Assembly: GCA_026392825.1 (NCBI GenBank)
Contig: JAPLBF010000025.1
Coordinates: 1 to 52,161 of the forward strand
Source of the DNA: Actinomycetota bacterium
GTDB taxonomy: Bacteria; Actinomycetota; Actinomycetes; Nanopelagicales; Nanopelagicaceae
DNA length: 52,161 bases
Reading direction: 5' to 3'
Part shown: positions 16,697-25,853 of the stretch, one piece after another
Position numbering within the stretch: position 1 is the first letter of the stretch
Layout: the number at the start of each line of letters is the position of its first letter
Program-made: the position numbers and the translations under genes
Notes under the pieces: model-generated
Told to the model about the DNA's origin: nothing
Database searches by the model: none
Seen by the model: only the letters and a program-made list of their open reading frames with translations

Positions 16697-17737
16697 ATGC
16701 AAGCGCCTATCGACTTACGTTCTGACACGGTTACTCGTCCATCACAAGCGATGCGCGAAGCGATGGCGCAAGCCCCGGTCGGTGATGATGTCTACGGCGA
16801 TGATCCAACGGTCAATTCGCTTGAAGAACGCGTTGCCGCAATGTTCGGCAAAGAAGCCGGAGTCTTTACACCTACCGGTTCACTCGCCAATCAGTTGGCG
16901 ATTCGCATGTTGGTCGCACCCGGTGAAGAACTGCTGGCTGAATCTAATTCCCATATCGTTCGCGCTGAACTCGGAGCGGCTGCAGTATTTAGCGGCATTA
17001 CAACTCGCACTTGGCCAGCTAAGAATGGATTACTTATTGCCAAAGATGCCCTGGAATTAGCCCGACCAAATTCTGGTCCGTATTTAGTTTCCACAACTGC
17101 GATCGCTGTTGAAAACACGCACAACTTTGGTGGCGGAACAGTGCAGCCACTTGAGGAAATCAAGGCGCTACGAAAAGGTGCAGATGAATTAGGCCTGGCT
17201 CTTCATTTAGATGGAGCGAGAATTTGGAATGCGCACGTGGCAAGTGGGGTCGCGCTAAATGAATATGGCAAATACTTCGACACCATTAGCGTCTGCCTAT
17301 CTAAAGGTTTGGGCGCTCCAATCGGTTCGATAATGCTGAGTGATAAAGAGCGAGTGGCAAAAGCGCGGGTATGGCGTAAACGATATGGCGCAGGAATGCG
17401 ACAAGTTGGCTTGTTGGCGGGTGCCGCACATTACGCACTAGATAACAACATCGCTCGATTAGCAGAAGACCATCGTCGCGCAAAAGAAATCGCAATCGCT
17501 GTATCTGCGATCAATTCCTCACTTATTGATCCAAATTCTGTTGAGACAAATATCGTTGGTCTTGATTTATCTGCACTACCAATTTCTGCGGCCGAGCTGG
17601 CAACTCGCACAAGAGATGCGGGGCTATGGATTAGCGCACTTGGTCCAAAATACGCGCGCCTAGTAACTCACTTAGATTTTGATGATGAGCAATGTAAAGC
17701 TGCGATAGAGATATTAAAGCGCGCCCTCGTGGCGTAA
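16697..17737 (+). CDS. ltaE: Low-specificity L-threonine aldolase
   Basis: 346 residues of the PLP-dependent fold-type I beta-eliminating lyase family. It begins with IDLRSDTVTRPS, has GDDVYGDDPTVN and FTPTGSLANQLA near residues 27-75, LHLDGARIWN in the middle, and the PLP lysine in SVCLSKGLGAPIGS near 203. The reaction splits L-threonine or L-allo-threonine to glycine and acetaldehyde. A GAGAGGC run lies just before the ATG region. Its 3' end overlaps the convergent ogt gene by 24 bases. Confidence 0.9.
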   Translation: MQAPIDLRSDTVTRPSQAMREAMAQAPVGDDVYGDDPTVNSLEERVAAMFGKEAGVFTPTGSLANQLAIRMLVAPGEELLAESNSHIVRAELGAAAVFSGITTRTWPAKNGLLIAKDALELARPNSGPYLVSTTAIAVENTHNFGGGTVQPLEEIKALRKGADELGLALHLDGARIWNAHVASGVALNEYGKYFDTISVCLSKGLGAPIGSIMLSDKERVAKARVWRKRYGAGMRQVGLLAGAAHYALDNNIARLAEDHRRAKEIAIAVSAINSSLIDPNSVETNIVGLDLSALPISAAELATRTRDAGLWISALGPKYARLVTHLDFDDEQCKAAIEILKRALVA

Positions 17738-18208
17738 TAACCATTCTTTTTTATTTAAACCATATGCATAGTTACCGAGTGATCCCCCGGTTTTAACGAT
17801 GCGGTGACACGGAACAACAAGTGCTATGGCGTTCTTTGCGCAGGCTGAACCGGCCGCACGCACTGCAGCTTTCGAGCCTGCACGATCAGCTAGATCTGCG
17901 TAAGAAATCGTCTTTCCTGCTTTTACTTTACGCATCGCTTTCCAGGCTGCTTGAGAGAATTGCGCACCAGGTTGGCGAACTGAAATACCGTTCAATGCAT
18001 TTATATCGCCAGCAAAGTAATCACTTAGCAGATCAGAAACTACTGAAATCTTAGAAACTTCCTTAAAGCCCTTCGCGTAATCAATTTCATCGACGCTATC
18101 TTTGAGCGCTTTAACGCTAGAGAGGTTTAAGCCCAAGAGAATCTGCTCGTCAGCGATTAAATTTAAAACCCCGATTGGAGACTTAAATTGAGAAATTAAC
18201 AGTGGCAC
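17714..18208 (-). CDS. ogt: Methylated-DNA-[protein]-cysteine S-methyltransferase
   Basis: About 164 residues. The active-site motif PCHRIV is present with the acceptor Cys; upstream are the DNA-binding helix (TISYADLADRAGSKAAVRAAGSA) and C-terminal YAYGLNKKEWLLRHE. The protein removes alkyl groups from O6-guanine onto itself once. I chose GTG 18208, which starts the protein at MPLLISQF ten bases after the aroG stop; the frame is open back to a TTG at 18244, which would overlap aroG. It is likely cotranscribed with aroG. Confidence 0.88.
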   Translation of the reverse strand: MPLLISQFKSPIGVLNLIADEQILLGLNLSSVKALKDSVDEIDYAKGFKEVSKISVVSDLLSDYFAGDINALNGISVRQPGAQFSQAAWKAMRKVKAGKTISYADLADRAGSKAAVRAAGSACAKNAIALVVPCHRIVKTGGSLGNYAYGLNKKEWLLRHEGAL

Positions 18209-18218
18209 GTCCGCTAAA

Positions 18219-19577
18219 TTAGCGATCGCGCAACATTTCAGCAACTAGAAATGCGAGTTCTAGAGATTGTGAATGGTTAAGGCGTGGGTCGCAAGCGCTC
18301 TCGTAACGGCTGGCCAAATCAGTTTCAGAGATCTGTTCTCCCCCACCAAGACATTCAGTAACATCGTCGCCGGTTAATTCAATGTGGATTCCGCCTGGGT
18401 GCGTTCCTAGCCCCTTATGGACTTCAAAGAATCCCTTTACTTCATCCATAACATCATCAAAGCGTCGGGTTTTATATCCCGTTGCCGCTTCAAAAGTATT
18501 GCCGTGCATTGGATCGCAGACCCAGAGAACTTGTGCACCAGATTTAGTAACGCCATCAACGAGTGCGGGTAGGGCTTCGCGAATCTTGCCCGCACCCATG
18601 CGCGTGATAAAAGTTAAGCGACCAGGTTCGCGGTTTGGATCTAAGCGATCAATCAATTTAAGAGCATCATCGACTGTGGACTTAGGGCCAAGTTTTACTC
18701 CAATTGGATTGCGAACCTTGGCAGCGAAATCAACGTGAGCGCCATCTAGCTGGCGAGTTCTCTCGCCGATCCAGATGAAGTGCGCTGAAACATCGTATGG
18801 AAGTTGAGTGCGCGAATCGATGCGAGTTAGAGCTTTCTCATATTCCATAATCAACGCTTCGTGACTGGAGTAGAAATCAACTGATTTAAATGAATCAGGA
18901 TCAACGCCAGCAGATTTCATAAAGTCTAAGGCGCGACCAATTTCGCGCGCCATTTGTTCGTAACGATCGCCAACAGATGAATCGCGGATGAATCCCTTGT
19001 TCCATTCGTGCACCTGACGAAGATCGGCAAATCCGCCTTGAGTAAATGCGCGAACCAAGTTAAGGGTTGCAGCCGATGTGTTGTAAACCCGGACCATACG
19101 GTTTGGATCCGGTGTGCGTGATGCTTCAGTGAATTCAAGATCATTTACTGCATCACCACGGTAAGCCGGAAGCGTCACATCTCCGCGAGTTTCCATGTCA
19201 TTCGAGCGTGGCTTAGCAAATTGCCCAGCCATTCGACCAACTTTTACTACTGGAAGGCTGGAGTAATACTGCAATACCGCTGCCATTTGCAGAATTGTTT
19301 TAATACGGTTGCGAATTGAATCTGCAGTAGCTGCAGCAAATGTTTCTGCGCAATCTCCACCTTGTAACCAAAAGGCGCGACCAGCAGCAGCCTCAGCAAT
19401 TTTTGCCTTTAGATCATCGCATTCACCGGCGAAAACTAGTGGAGGAAAAGACTTTAACTCTGCGACTGCCTTTTTTACTGGTGCACCATCGACACCACCC
19501 GGCCATTGCGGTTGTTGCGCCGCAACGAGTCCAGGAGTGAAGAGGTTATCTAATGAACTCGGGGATGAGGTAGTCAT
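18219..19577 (-). CDS. aroG: Class II 3-deoxy-7-phosphoheptulonate (DAHP) synthase
   Basis: 452 residues, the plant/actinobacterial class II type that commits erythrose 4-phosphate and PEP to the shikimate pathway. Family segments are FWLQGGDCAETF near residues 68-80, VKVGRMAGQFAKPRS, VDFYSSHEALIMEYE, FIWIGERTRQLDGAHVDF, KLGPKSTVDDALKLIDRLDP and GGIHIELTGDDVTECLGG. In many actinobacteria this enzyme is regulated together with chorismate mutase, which is not seen here. A TACTCT box lies seven bases upstream of the ATG, fitting a leaderless start. Confidence 0.95.
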   Translation of the reverse strand: MTTSSPSSLDNLFTPGLVAAQQPQWPGGVDGAPVKKAVAELKSFPPLVFAGECDDLKAKIAEAAAGRAFWLQGGDCAETFAAATADSIRNRIKTILQMAAVLQYYSSLPVVKVGRMAGQFAKPRSNDMETRGDVTLPAYRGDAVNDLEFTEASRTPDPNRMVRVYNTSAATLNLVRAFTQGGFADLRQVHEWNKGFIRDSSVGDRYEQMAREIGRALDFMKSAGVDPDSFKSVDFYSSHEALIMEYEKALTRIDSRTQLPYDVSAHFIWIGERTRQLDGAHVDFAAKVRNPIGVKLGPKSTVDDALKLIDRLDPNREPGRLTFITRMGAGKIREALPALVDGVTKSGAQVLWVCDPMHGNTFEAATGYKTRRFDDVMDEVKGFFEVHKGLGTHPGGIHIELTGDDVTECLGGGEQISETDLASRYESACDPRLNHSQSLELAFLVAEMLRDR

Positions 19578-19584
19578 GGGGATA

Positions 19585-19590
19585 AGAGTA
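19585..19590 (-). promoter_or_regulatory. Predicted leaderless -10 box for aroG
   Basis: On the minus strand TACTCT lies seven bases before the aroG ATG at 19577. The short space to the pfk stop (19620) leaves little room for a longer leader. Confidence 0.45.
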
Positions 19591-19619
19591 GTTTGATCAG
19601 ATAGTTTCTCGGGAGAGAA

Positions 19620-20645
19620 TTATCCGAAGAAGATCTCCGACTCCTTGTAACGCTCAATAGGCACTGTCTTTAACTTCTCGGTAGCGCTGGCAAGCGGGAC
19701 GCGAACGATATCGGTGCCGTGAAGAGCCACCATCTTGCCCCAGTCGCCTTCGGATGCAGCTGTAATCGCTTGCAATCCAAAGCGAGTAGCAAGTACGCGA
19801 TCAAATGCAGTTGGAGTACCGCCGCGTTGGATATGACCAAGAACAGATGTGCGCGCTTCTTTGCCGGTTTTCGCTTCGATTTGTTTAGCAAGCCATTCGC
19901 CAATTCCAGATAGCTTTACGTGACCGAAGGCATCTAACTCTGAATCTTTGGTAATCATGTCACCATCTTGAGGGATTGCACCTTCTGCAATAACAATAAT
20001 CGGTGCGTAGCTGCTCTTAAAACGAGATTCGACCCATTCGCAAACTTTATCGACTGAGAATTTAACTTCTGGAATCAGGATACAAGCTGCTCCGCCTGCC
20101 ATACCTGAGTGAAGTGCGATCCAGCCAGCATGGCGGCCCATTACTTCCACAACGAGCGCGCGGTGATGTGATTCTGCGGTCGTGTGTAAACGATCGATCG
20201 CTTCAACAGCGATATTTACAGAGGTATCAAAGCCAAATGTGTAATCAGTATTATTGAGATCGTTATCAATTGTCTTTGGGACGCCAATAACCTTTACGCC
20301 AAGTGAATCTAACTTTGTGGCAACGCCGAGAGTATCTTCGCCACCGATAGCAATTAGCGCATCGATTCCCTGATCGGATAAATTCTGTTTAATGCGCTCA
20401 ACGCCATTTTCGATTTTAAATGGGTTGGTGCGAGATGAACCCAAAATGGTTCCGCCGCGAGGCAATATGCCACGGGTGGTCTCGAGGTTGAGTTCCATTG
20501 TGTAATTCTCGAGCGGGCCTTTCCAGCCATCGCGGAAGCCAACAAACTCGTGGCCGTATTCCTTTACACCTTTACGAACTACCGCACGGATAACCGCATT
20601 TAGACCAGGACAATCTCCGCCACCTGTAAGGACGCCAATACGCAT
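19620..20645 (-). CDS. pfkA: 6-phosphofructokinase, probably PPi-dependent
   Basis: 341 residues from ATG 20645 (MRIGVLTGGGDCPGLN); the frame is open 23 codons further up but the extension does not resemble the family. The nucleotide site reads IGGEDTLGVA, with Asp where ATP enzymes have the second Gly of GGDGS, and the next motif is VPKTIDNDL with Lys in place of the Gly of PGTIDND. Both are marks of pyrophosphate-using enzymes such as Amycolatopsis methanolica PFK. Such an enzyme is reversible and saves ATP in glycolysis. It is divergent from xylB with a palindrome between them. Confidence 0.9.
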   Translation of the reverse strand: MRIGVLTGGGDCPGLNAVIRAVVRKGVKEYGHEFVGFRDGWKGPLENYTMELNLETTRGILPRGGTILGSSRTNPFKIENGVERIKQNLSDQGIDALIAIGGEDTLGVATKLDSLGVKVIGVPKTIDNDLNNTDYTFGFDTSVNIAVEAIDRLHTTAESHHRALVVEVMGRHAGWIALHSGMAGGAACILIPEVKFSVDKVCEWVESRFKSSYAPIIVIAEGAIPQDGDMITKDSELDAFGHVKLSGIGEWLAKQIEAKTGKEARTSVLGHIQRGGTPTAFDRVLATRFGLQAITAASEGDWGKMVALHGTDIVRVPLASATEKLKTVPIERYKESEIFFG

Positions 20646-20709
20646 GAAAAACTCCAGTTCAAAAGTTGTTAAATCTAGGATCTCGGAAAAAGAAAAAGAT
20701 CGAAAAGTA

Positions 20710-20721
20710 GTCAACGTTGAC
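20710..20721. promoter_or_regulatory. Palindromic operator candidate between pfkA and xylB
   Basis: A perfect 12-base palindrome GTCAACGTTGAC with a central AACGTT, the core usual in LacI-family operators. It overlaps the place where the xylB -35 box would lie and is 65 bases upstream of the pfkA start. This suggests a repressor that answers to sugar supply. No regulator gene is adjacent, so the binding protein is not identified. Confidence 0.45.
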
Positions 20722-20731
20722 AGGCACAGTC

Positions 20732-20737
20732 TAGCCT
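20732..20737 (+). promoter_or_regulatory. Predicted leaderless -10 box for xylB
   Basis: TAGCCT, six bases before the xylB ATG at 20744. The palindrome at 20710-20721 lies just upstream, where a -35 contact would be. Confidence 0.45.
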
Positions 20738-20743
20738 TGCCCC

Positions 20744-22168
20744 ATGGCTAATCGAAAACTCATCGCGGGCGTGGATTCTTCAACGCAGTCTTGCAAAGTG
20801 GTAATTCGTGACGCCATTACTGGTGAGTTATTGCGGCAAGGTCGTGCCAGCCACCCTGACGGAACTGAAGTAAACCCCGCCCATTGGGTGACTGCGCTAG
20901 ATGCTGCAATAAAAGATGCCGGCGGACTCGATGATGTAGAAGCAATCTCAATTGGCGGACAACAACACGGCATGGTCGCACTGGATGAAAATGGTGCGGT
21001 AATCCGCGATGCCCTACTTTGGAATGACACAAGATCAGCTGCCGCCGCCGATGCTTTAAATTCTGAAATTGGTGGCCCGGAAGTAATGGCTAAACAAGTT
21101 GGTTCAAGGTTGGTTGCATCCTTTACTGCCTCAAAGTTGCGCTGGTTGGCAGATTCTGAAAAAGAAAATGCTGCAAAGGTTGCCGGTGTTGCTCTCCCCC
21201 ACGACTGGTTATCTTGGCAACTACAACATCAGCAAGGTGAAGTAAAAGACTTTGATAAATTATTTTCAGATCGCAGCGAAGCATCTGGAACTGGATACTT
21301 TGATCCATCTACATCTAAGTATCGCCGCGATATTTTAGCGCTGGCGTTGCGCACTGATCGTGAAATTCATCTTCCAAAGATAATTAGCCCCGCTGAGTTT
21401 GGCGGAGTAATGCCAAGTGGAGTAAAGATCGCACCTGGTGCTGGAGATAACGCAGCTGCAGCTCTTGGCATTCAAGCACAACCTGGCGATGTTGTAGTTT
21501 CATTAGGCACCAGCGGAACTGCATTTGCGGTATCTGAGACCGCAACTCACGATTCATCTGGGGCGGTTGCCGGTTTTGCGGATGCAACAGGGCGATTCTT
21601 GCCATTAGTTTGCACGCTAAATGCTGCGCGGATATTAGATGCTGCCACACGAATCCTCGGAAAATCCCACGATGAAGTAGGTGCACTAGCGCTCTCTGCA
21701 AAACCAGGTGCAAATGGCTTATCGCTACTTCCTTACTTTGAGGGTGAGCGAACTCCAAATCGTCCGAACGCAACCGGAGTATTTAGCGGATTAAATCTCA
21801 ATAACTCTAATCCTGCTGATATCTCGCGCGCGATGGTTGAAGGAATGCTCTGTGGATTAGTCGATGCTGTTGATGCTCTAGAAAAACTGGGCGTTGACGT
21901 TAAACGCATTATTTTAATTGGTGGTGCGGCGAAGAACCCCGCTGTTGCACAAATAGCAGCGGCCCTCTTCGGGCGCGAAGTTCTGCTTCCACCACCTGGC
22001 GAATATGTTGCAAATGGTGCAGCACGCCAAGCATCTTGGGCTCTTCTCGGTGGTGACACAGCTCCAACCTGGGATTTAGGCAAGATTGAAAAAGTTTCCG
22101 CTGCTGCAACTCCAGATGTTGTGCAACGTTATCGCACCCTTCGTGATGCAACTCAAAGCTGGAATTAA
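20744..22168 (+). CDS. xylB: Xylulokinase (FGGY family)
   Basis: 474 residues. FGGY-kinase marks: [15 protein letters not shown] phosphate loop at 7-21, [14 protein letters not shown] near 66-79 (xylulokinase type), LLWNDTRS near 92, [11 protein letters not shown] near 230 and LGTSGTAF, and the C-terminal [16 protein letters not shown]. It phosphorylates D-xylulose to enter the pentose phosphate pathway. No xylose isomerase or sugar transporter is in the window, so the source of xylulose is not shown. An esterase gene follows 13 bases later. Confidence 0.9.
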   Translation: MANRKLIAGVDSSTQSCKVVIRDAITGELLRQGRASHPDGTEVNPAHWVTALDAAIKDAGGLDDVEAISIGGQQHGMVALDENGAVIRDALLWNDTRSAAAADALNSEIGGPEVMAKQVGSRLVASFTASKLRWLADSEKENAAKVAGVALPHDWLSWQLQHQQGEVKDFDKLFSDRSEASGTGYFDPSTSKYRRDILALALRTDREIHLPKIISPAEFGGVMPSGVKIAPGAGDNAAAALGIQAQPGDVVVSLGTSGTAFAVSETATHDSSGAVAGFADATGRFLPLVCTLNAARILDAATRILGKSHDEVGALALSAKPGANGLSLLPYFEGERTPNRPNATGVFSGLNLNNSNPADISRAMVEGMLCGLVDAVDALEKLGVDVKRIILIGGAAKNPAVAQIAAALFGREVLLPPPGEYVANGAARQASWALLGGDTAPTWDLGKIEKVSAAATPDVVQRYRTLRDATQSWN

Positions 22169-22181
22169 GGAGAGATCAAGA

Positions 22182-23111
22182 GTGAGCCTTGCCCCAGAGA
22201 TAATCAAACTTCTTGCCGATCAAAAAGCTGCAGCTCTTCCACAAGTATGGGAAGCGCCTTTATCGGAGATTAGAAAACTTACCCAGAGTCGAGTTGCAGT
22301 CAATGGCAAACCAGAGTCGATCCACTCAGTTATTAATAGATTCATTCCTGGGCCAACTGCAGATCTTCCCATTCGAATCTATCGTCCTAACACAGACCAG
22401 AACGCACCTGCCTTGATCTACTTTCACGGAGGAGGATGGGTTATGGGATTCTTAGATATCTATGACGCCGCGTTACATCGTCTGGCAAATCAAAGTGGTT
22501 CGGTAATAATTAGCGTTAATTATCAGAAAGCGCCGGAACACCCTTTCCCCATTCCATTGGATGATTGTTACGCCACTCTGATCTGGACGCGCGAACATGC
22601 AAAAGAACTGGGAATCGATGCTAATCGCATAGGAGTCGGCGGAGATAGCGCTGGTGGAAATTTGGCTGCTGCGGTAGCAATTAAAGCTAGAGATAATTCG
22701 ATTTCACTTAGTTATCAATTACTTGTTTATCCGTGTATCGCTCGTGACTTCAATACCAAGTCGTACATCGAATATGCCACTGATTATGGGCTAACCACTC
22801 AAGGCATGAAGTGGTTCTGGGAAAATTACTTGCAGGGCACTGAGCACGATGACCATGCATATGCAGTTCCTATGAGCGCAAAAAGTCTCGCTGGAGTTGC
22901 TCCTTCGATAGTAATTACCGCTCAATACGATCCACTCGTCACTGATTCCGAGAATTACTGCGAAAAACTGAAGGGTGATGGTGCTGAAGTTATTTACCGA
23001 GAATTTCCTGGAATGATCCATGGTTTCTTTGCATCTGTTGCCGTCACTCCTTCGGCGCACCTTGCACTGGACTTTGCAGCGCAAGAGATGGCAAGTAAAA
23101 CCAAAAAGTAA
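22182..23111 (+). CDS. Alpha/beta hydrolase, HSL-type esterase/lipase
   Basis: About 309 residues from GTG 22182, preceded by AAGGAGAG at a good distance. It has the hormone-sensitive-lipase-family oxyanion motif YFHGGGWVMG, nucleophile Ser in GVGGDSAGGNLAAA, the acid in AQYDPLVTDSE and His in GMIHGFF. These enzymes act on short-chain esters, lactones or acetylated sugars. No signal peptide is visible, so it is probably cytosolic. It lies 13 bases after xylB; an acetyl-esterase for plant-sugar oligomers would fit but is unproved. The frame is open up to 22086 within xylB; that extension was rejected. Confidence 0.88.
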   Translation: MSLAPEIIKLLADQKAAALPQVWEAPLSEIRKLTQSRVAVNGKPESIHSVINRFIPGPTADLPIRIYRPNTDQNAPALIYFHGGGWVMGFLDIYDAALHRLANQSGSVIISVNYQKAPEHPFPIPLDDCYATLIWTREHAKELGIDANRIGVGGDSAGGNLAAAVAIKARDNSISLSYQLLVYPCIARDFNTKSYIEYATDYGLTTQGMKWFWENYLQGTEHDDHAYAVPMSAKSLAGVAPSIVITAQYDPLVTDSENYCEKLKGDGAEVIYREFPGMIHGFFASVAVTPSAHLALDFAAQEMASKTKK

Positions 23112-23141
23112 TAGTGGTAAGGAATATCAGCGCTTTCAGGT

Positions 23142-23147
23142 TACTAT
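23142..23147 (+). promoter_or_regulatory. Predicted leaderless -10 box for the EamA gene at 23154
   Basis: TACTAT, six bases before ATG 23154, the same geometry as at crtE, xylB and the gene at 45024. Confidence 0.5.
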
Positions 23148-23153
23148 GGCGCA

Positions 23154-24026
23154 ATGTCTCGGCGTAATTTAATTCTCTTTATCCTTGCCGGGTTTCTTTG
23201 GGGTATTCCTTACCTCTTTATCCGAGTTGCAGTAGATCCTGAAACTGGCTTCTCCCCCGCAATCGTTGTCTTCAGCCGCGTATTTATCGGTGCATTAATT
23301 CTTGTCCCGATTGCAATCTACGATAAGTCCATCTTTACTGCGATTAAAGGTTGGAAATACATCGCGGTATACGCCTTATTTGAAATGGTAATCCCATGGA
23401 TTTTGATCGGGACTGCTGAGCAATCAATCTCATCTGGGCTTGCTGGATTGCTGGTAGCATCCGTTCCAATTTTCTCCACGATCATCACATCTCTCTACGG
23501 AGATAAAACAGTCTGGCAACCGCGCCGCTTGGTCGGAATGGCCGTTGGCTTTATCGGCGTTTTCTTATTGGTAGGTATCGAGAGTTTTACTGGATCTTCA
23601 GATCCCGTTGCAATTTTAATGATGCTGGGCGCCTCCGTTGGGTACGGTTATGCCGTTATTTATATTACCCGCAAGATGCCCGGAGTTTCCGGTGTAGCCA
23701 TAAATGCGATTGCTATGGCTATGACAGCTCTCTTTTATTCACCTGCTTTATTCATTCTGTGGCCAGAACATCAAATTAGCCAAAGTGCGATCTATTCCGT
23801 AATCGCCTTGGGTATCTTCTCCACCGGAATCGCCTTTGCTGTCTTCTTCACCGTTATGGCCGAAATCGGGCCGGCACGCGCTTCACTTGTTACTTATATG
23901 AATACTGCCTTTGCAGTCGTATTAGGTGTAATGATTTTGGGTGAGCCTTTAACGATCGGAATCATCGTTGGTTTGCCGCTAGTTTTGATTGGTTCTTACC
24001 TTGCCAGTCGCAAAACAAGCTCTTAA
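23154..24026 (+). CDS. EamA/DMT-family transporter
   Basis: 290 residues, ten hydrophobic helices in two EamA repeats. The first repeat begins LFILAGFLWGIPYLFIRVAV; the end of the second has RASLVTYMNTAFAVVLGVMILGEPLT, the typical conserved helix pair. It is a separate transcription unit with its own -10 box and ends one base before the convergent era gene. It is only distantly similar to the EamA gene at 15824. Substrate unknown; many family members export amino acids or metabolites. Confidence 0.85.
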   Translation: MSRRNLILFILAGFLWGIPYLFIRVAVDPETGFSPAIVVFSRVFIGALILVPIAIYDKSIFTAIKGWKYIAVYALFEMVIPWILIGTAEQSISSGLAGLLVASVPIFSTIITSLYGDKTVWQPRRLVGMAVGFIGVFLLVGIESFTGSSDPVAILMMLGASVGYGYAVIYITRKMPGVSGVAINAIAMAMTALFYSPALFILWPEHQISQSAIYSVIALGIFSTGIAFAVFFTVMAEIGPARASLVTYMNTAFAVVLGVMILGEPLTIGIIVGLPLVLIGSYLASRKTSS

Positions 24027-24027
24027 A

Positions 24028-24945
24028 TTAATTTTCGCCAAAACCTAATCGTTGCAAGAGCTTTGGATCGCGCTGCCATTCTTTAGAAACCTTTATGTGA
24101 AGTCCGAGGAAAATGCGTGCGCCAAGTTCACGTTCGATACCTGCGCGAGCTCGCATACCAATATCTTTGAGTCGTTCACCTTTGTGGCCCAAAATTATGC
24201 CGGTCTGTGAATCTCGCTCAACGTGTATCGTCGCGTGAATATCAAAGAATGGTCGTGAACCAGTTTTCTCGCGCTCAGACATCTCATCGATTGTCACCAT
24301 AATTGAATGTGGAAGTTCTTCACGAGCATCACGCATCGCAGCCTCACGAATTAACTCACAGATCAATTGATCTTGACCTTGATCACTGGTCATATCTTCA
24401 GGGTAGAAAGCTGGACCAATTGGCAGAACCTTGCCGATTAATTCGGCGAGTAACTCAATCTGTGAGTGAATAGCAGCAGAAACAGGAACGATTTCATCCC
24501 AAGTAAACCCCTTTGCTAAGGCATTTATGCCAGCAAGACGCAGCGCCAACTTCTCCTTAGAGATCAAATCCGTTTTTGTTACGAGTGCGAACTTCTTTGC
24601 GCGAGGGTGCTTGGCAATTTCCTGAGCTAAGAAAACATCGCCCGATCCTGAAGTCTCGTCAGCAGGCAAGCACATCAAAATTGCATCTACTGAATCTAAA
24701 CTTTCACCGACCACTGCATTTAGTCGGTGGCCCAATAAAGTCTTTGGCTTATGAATTCCGGGAGTATCAACAAGCACCGCTTGAAAGGTGGGTTGATTAA
24801 CAATGCCGCGAATAGCGTGACGAGTGGTATTTGGGTGAGGTGAAGTAATGGCAATCTTGCTTCCAACTAGAGCGTTGATGAGAGTTGATTTTCCGGTATT
24901 AGGGCGTCCGACAATTGCGACGAAGCCAGAACGGAATTCACTCAT
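24028..24945 (-). CDS. era: GTPase Era
   Basis: 305 residues. The GTPase domain has G1 GRPNTGKST at about 13-21, G2 region SPHPNTTRHAIRG, G3 DTPG and G4 in the form TKTD, with Thr for the usual Asn as in many actinobacterial Era proteins. The C-terminal KH domain carries GHKGERLKDIGMRARAGIERELG. Era binds the 3' end of 16S rRNA and helps assemble the 30S subunit. It lies 50 bases after dprA. Confidence 0.95.
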   Translation of the reverse strand: MSEFRSGFVAIVGRPNTGKSTLINALVGSKIAITSPHPNTTRHAIRGIVNQPTFQAVLVDTPGIHKPKTLLGHRLNAVVGESLDSVDAILMCLPADETSGSGDVFLAQEIAKHPRAKKFALVTKTDLISKEKLALRLAGINALAKGFTWDEIVPVSAAIHSQIELLAELIGKVLPIGPAFYPEDMTSDQGQDQLICELIREAAMRDAREELPHSIMVTIDEMSEREKTGSRPFFDIHATIHVERDSQTGIILGHKGERLKDIGMRARAGIERELGARIFLGLHIKVSKEWQRDPKLLQRLGFGEN

Positions 24946-24995
24946 GCGCTTATTCTCTCACTTAGCGCACTCTTTACCTAAAGCCCAAAACTTGC

Positions 24996-25853
24996 CTAAA
25001 GGGTTGAGATCAGCTCCACTGCATCTGCGACAGATGTAACTATTTCAGCCGCACGTTCACCAATTAATCGGTGACACCCTTCAGAAGTTGGGGCGTTTAT
25101 CGGCCCTGGTATCGCCATTACGGGACGCAATAATTCTGCGGCATCTCGTGCAGTGCGCAGTGATCCAGAGCGAAAGGCCGCTTCTACAACCAGGGTTGCT
25201 TGAGACAGAGCGGCAATAATTCGATTCCGTGTAAGAAAGCGTGAAGGAATTGCGTGAGAACCGGGTAACACTTCAGATACCAACGCACCGTTCTCTGCAA
25301 TTTCTGCGAAGAGCCGTGCGTTCCCAGCGGGATATGCCACATCTACTCCTGCTGCAAGAACAGCAATAGTTCTTCCTTCAGCGATCAGCGCTCCTTTATG
25401 TGCCGCTGAATCTATCCCGTATGCGCCGCCGCTTACGATGCTCCATTCGCGATCAACGAAACCTGCAGCAAAATCACCGGCGATGCGAAGTCCGTATGGA
25501 GTTGGATTCCGAGTTCCGACTATCGCGAGTGATTTTTCAGCAAGTGCGGATAAGTCACCTTTAACAACCAGACCAAATGGAGTAGCGCTCAGATCATCTA
25601 ACGATGTGGGCCAATCCAGTGATTGTGGAGTTAAGAAAATTGATCCAGTCTTATCGATGGATTCCTTAATCTCTTCCAATTTGGTAGCACGCAAATTTGT
25701 GATCAACTTTTCGTATTTAACACGATCATACTTTCCACTTAATAGTCTTTCATAAACTAAAAGGGGACCGAGTTCAGATACTTGATTACTCCAAAAGACG
25801 TGCCCACCTTCGATATTTGCGAATAGGTAAAGTGAGGCATCAGTCTCGTTCAT
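24996..25853 (-). CDS. dprA: DNA processing protein DprA
   Basis: 285 residues. The Rossmann-type core has LAIVGTRNPTPYGLRIAGDFAAG, VSGGAYGIDSAAHKGAL, VLAAGVDVAYPAGN, GALVSEVLPG and RNRIIAALSQATLVVEAA, all standard DprA/Smf segments. DprA protects incoming single-stranded DNA and loads RecA in natural transformation. The protein ends soon after the core, so the C-terminal winged-helix domain present in many DprA proteins is short or absent. The start overlaps the yifB stop by four bases. Confidence 0.92.
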   Translation of the reverse strand: MNETDASLYLFANIEGGHVFWSNQVSELGPLLVYERLLSGKYDRVKYEKLITNLRATKLEEIKESIDKTGSIFLTPQSLDWPTSLDDLSATPFGLVVKGDLSALAEKSLAIVGTRNPTPYGLRIAGDFAAGFVDREWSIVSGGAYGIDSAAHKGALIAEGRTIAVLAAGVDVAYPAGNARLFAEIAENGALVSEVLPGSHAIPSRFLTRNRIIAALSQATLVVEAAFRSGSLRTARDAAELLRPVMAIPGPINAPTSEGCHRLIGERAAEIVTSVADAVELISTL

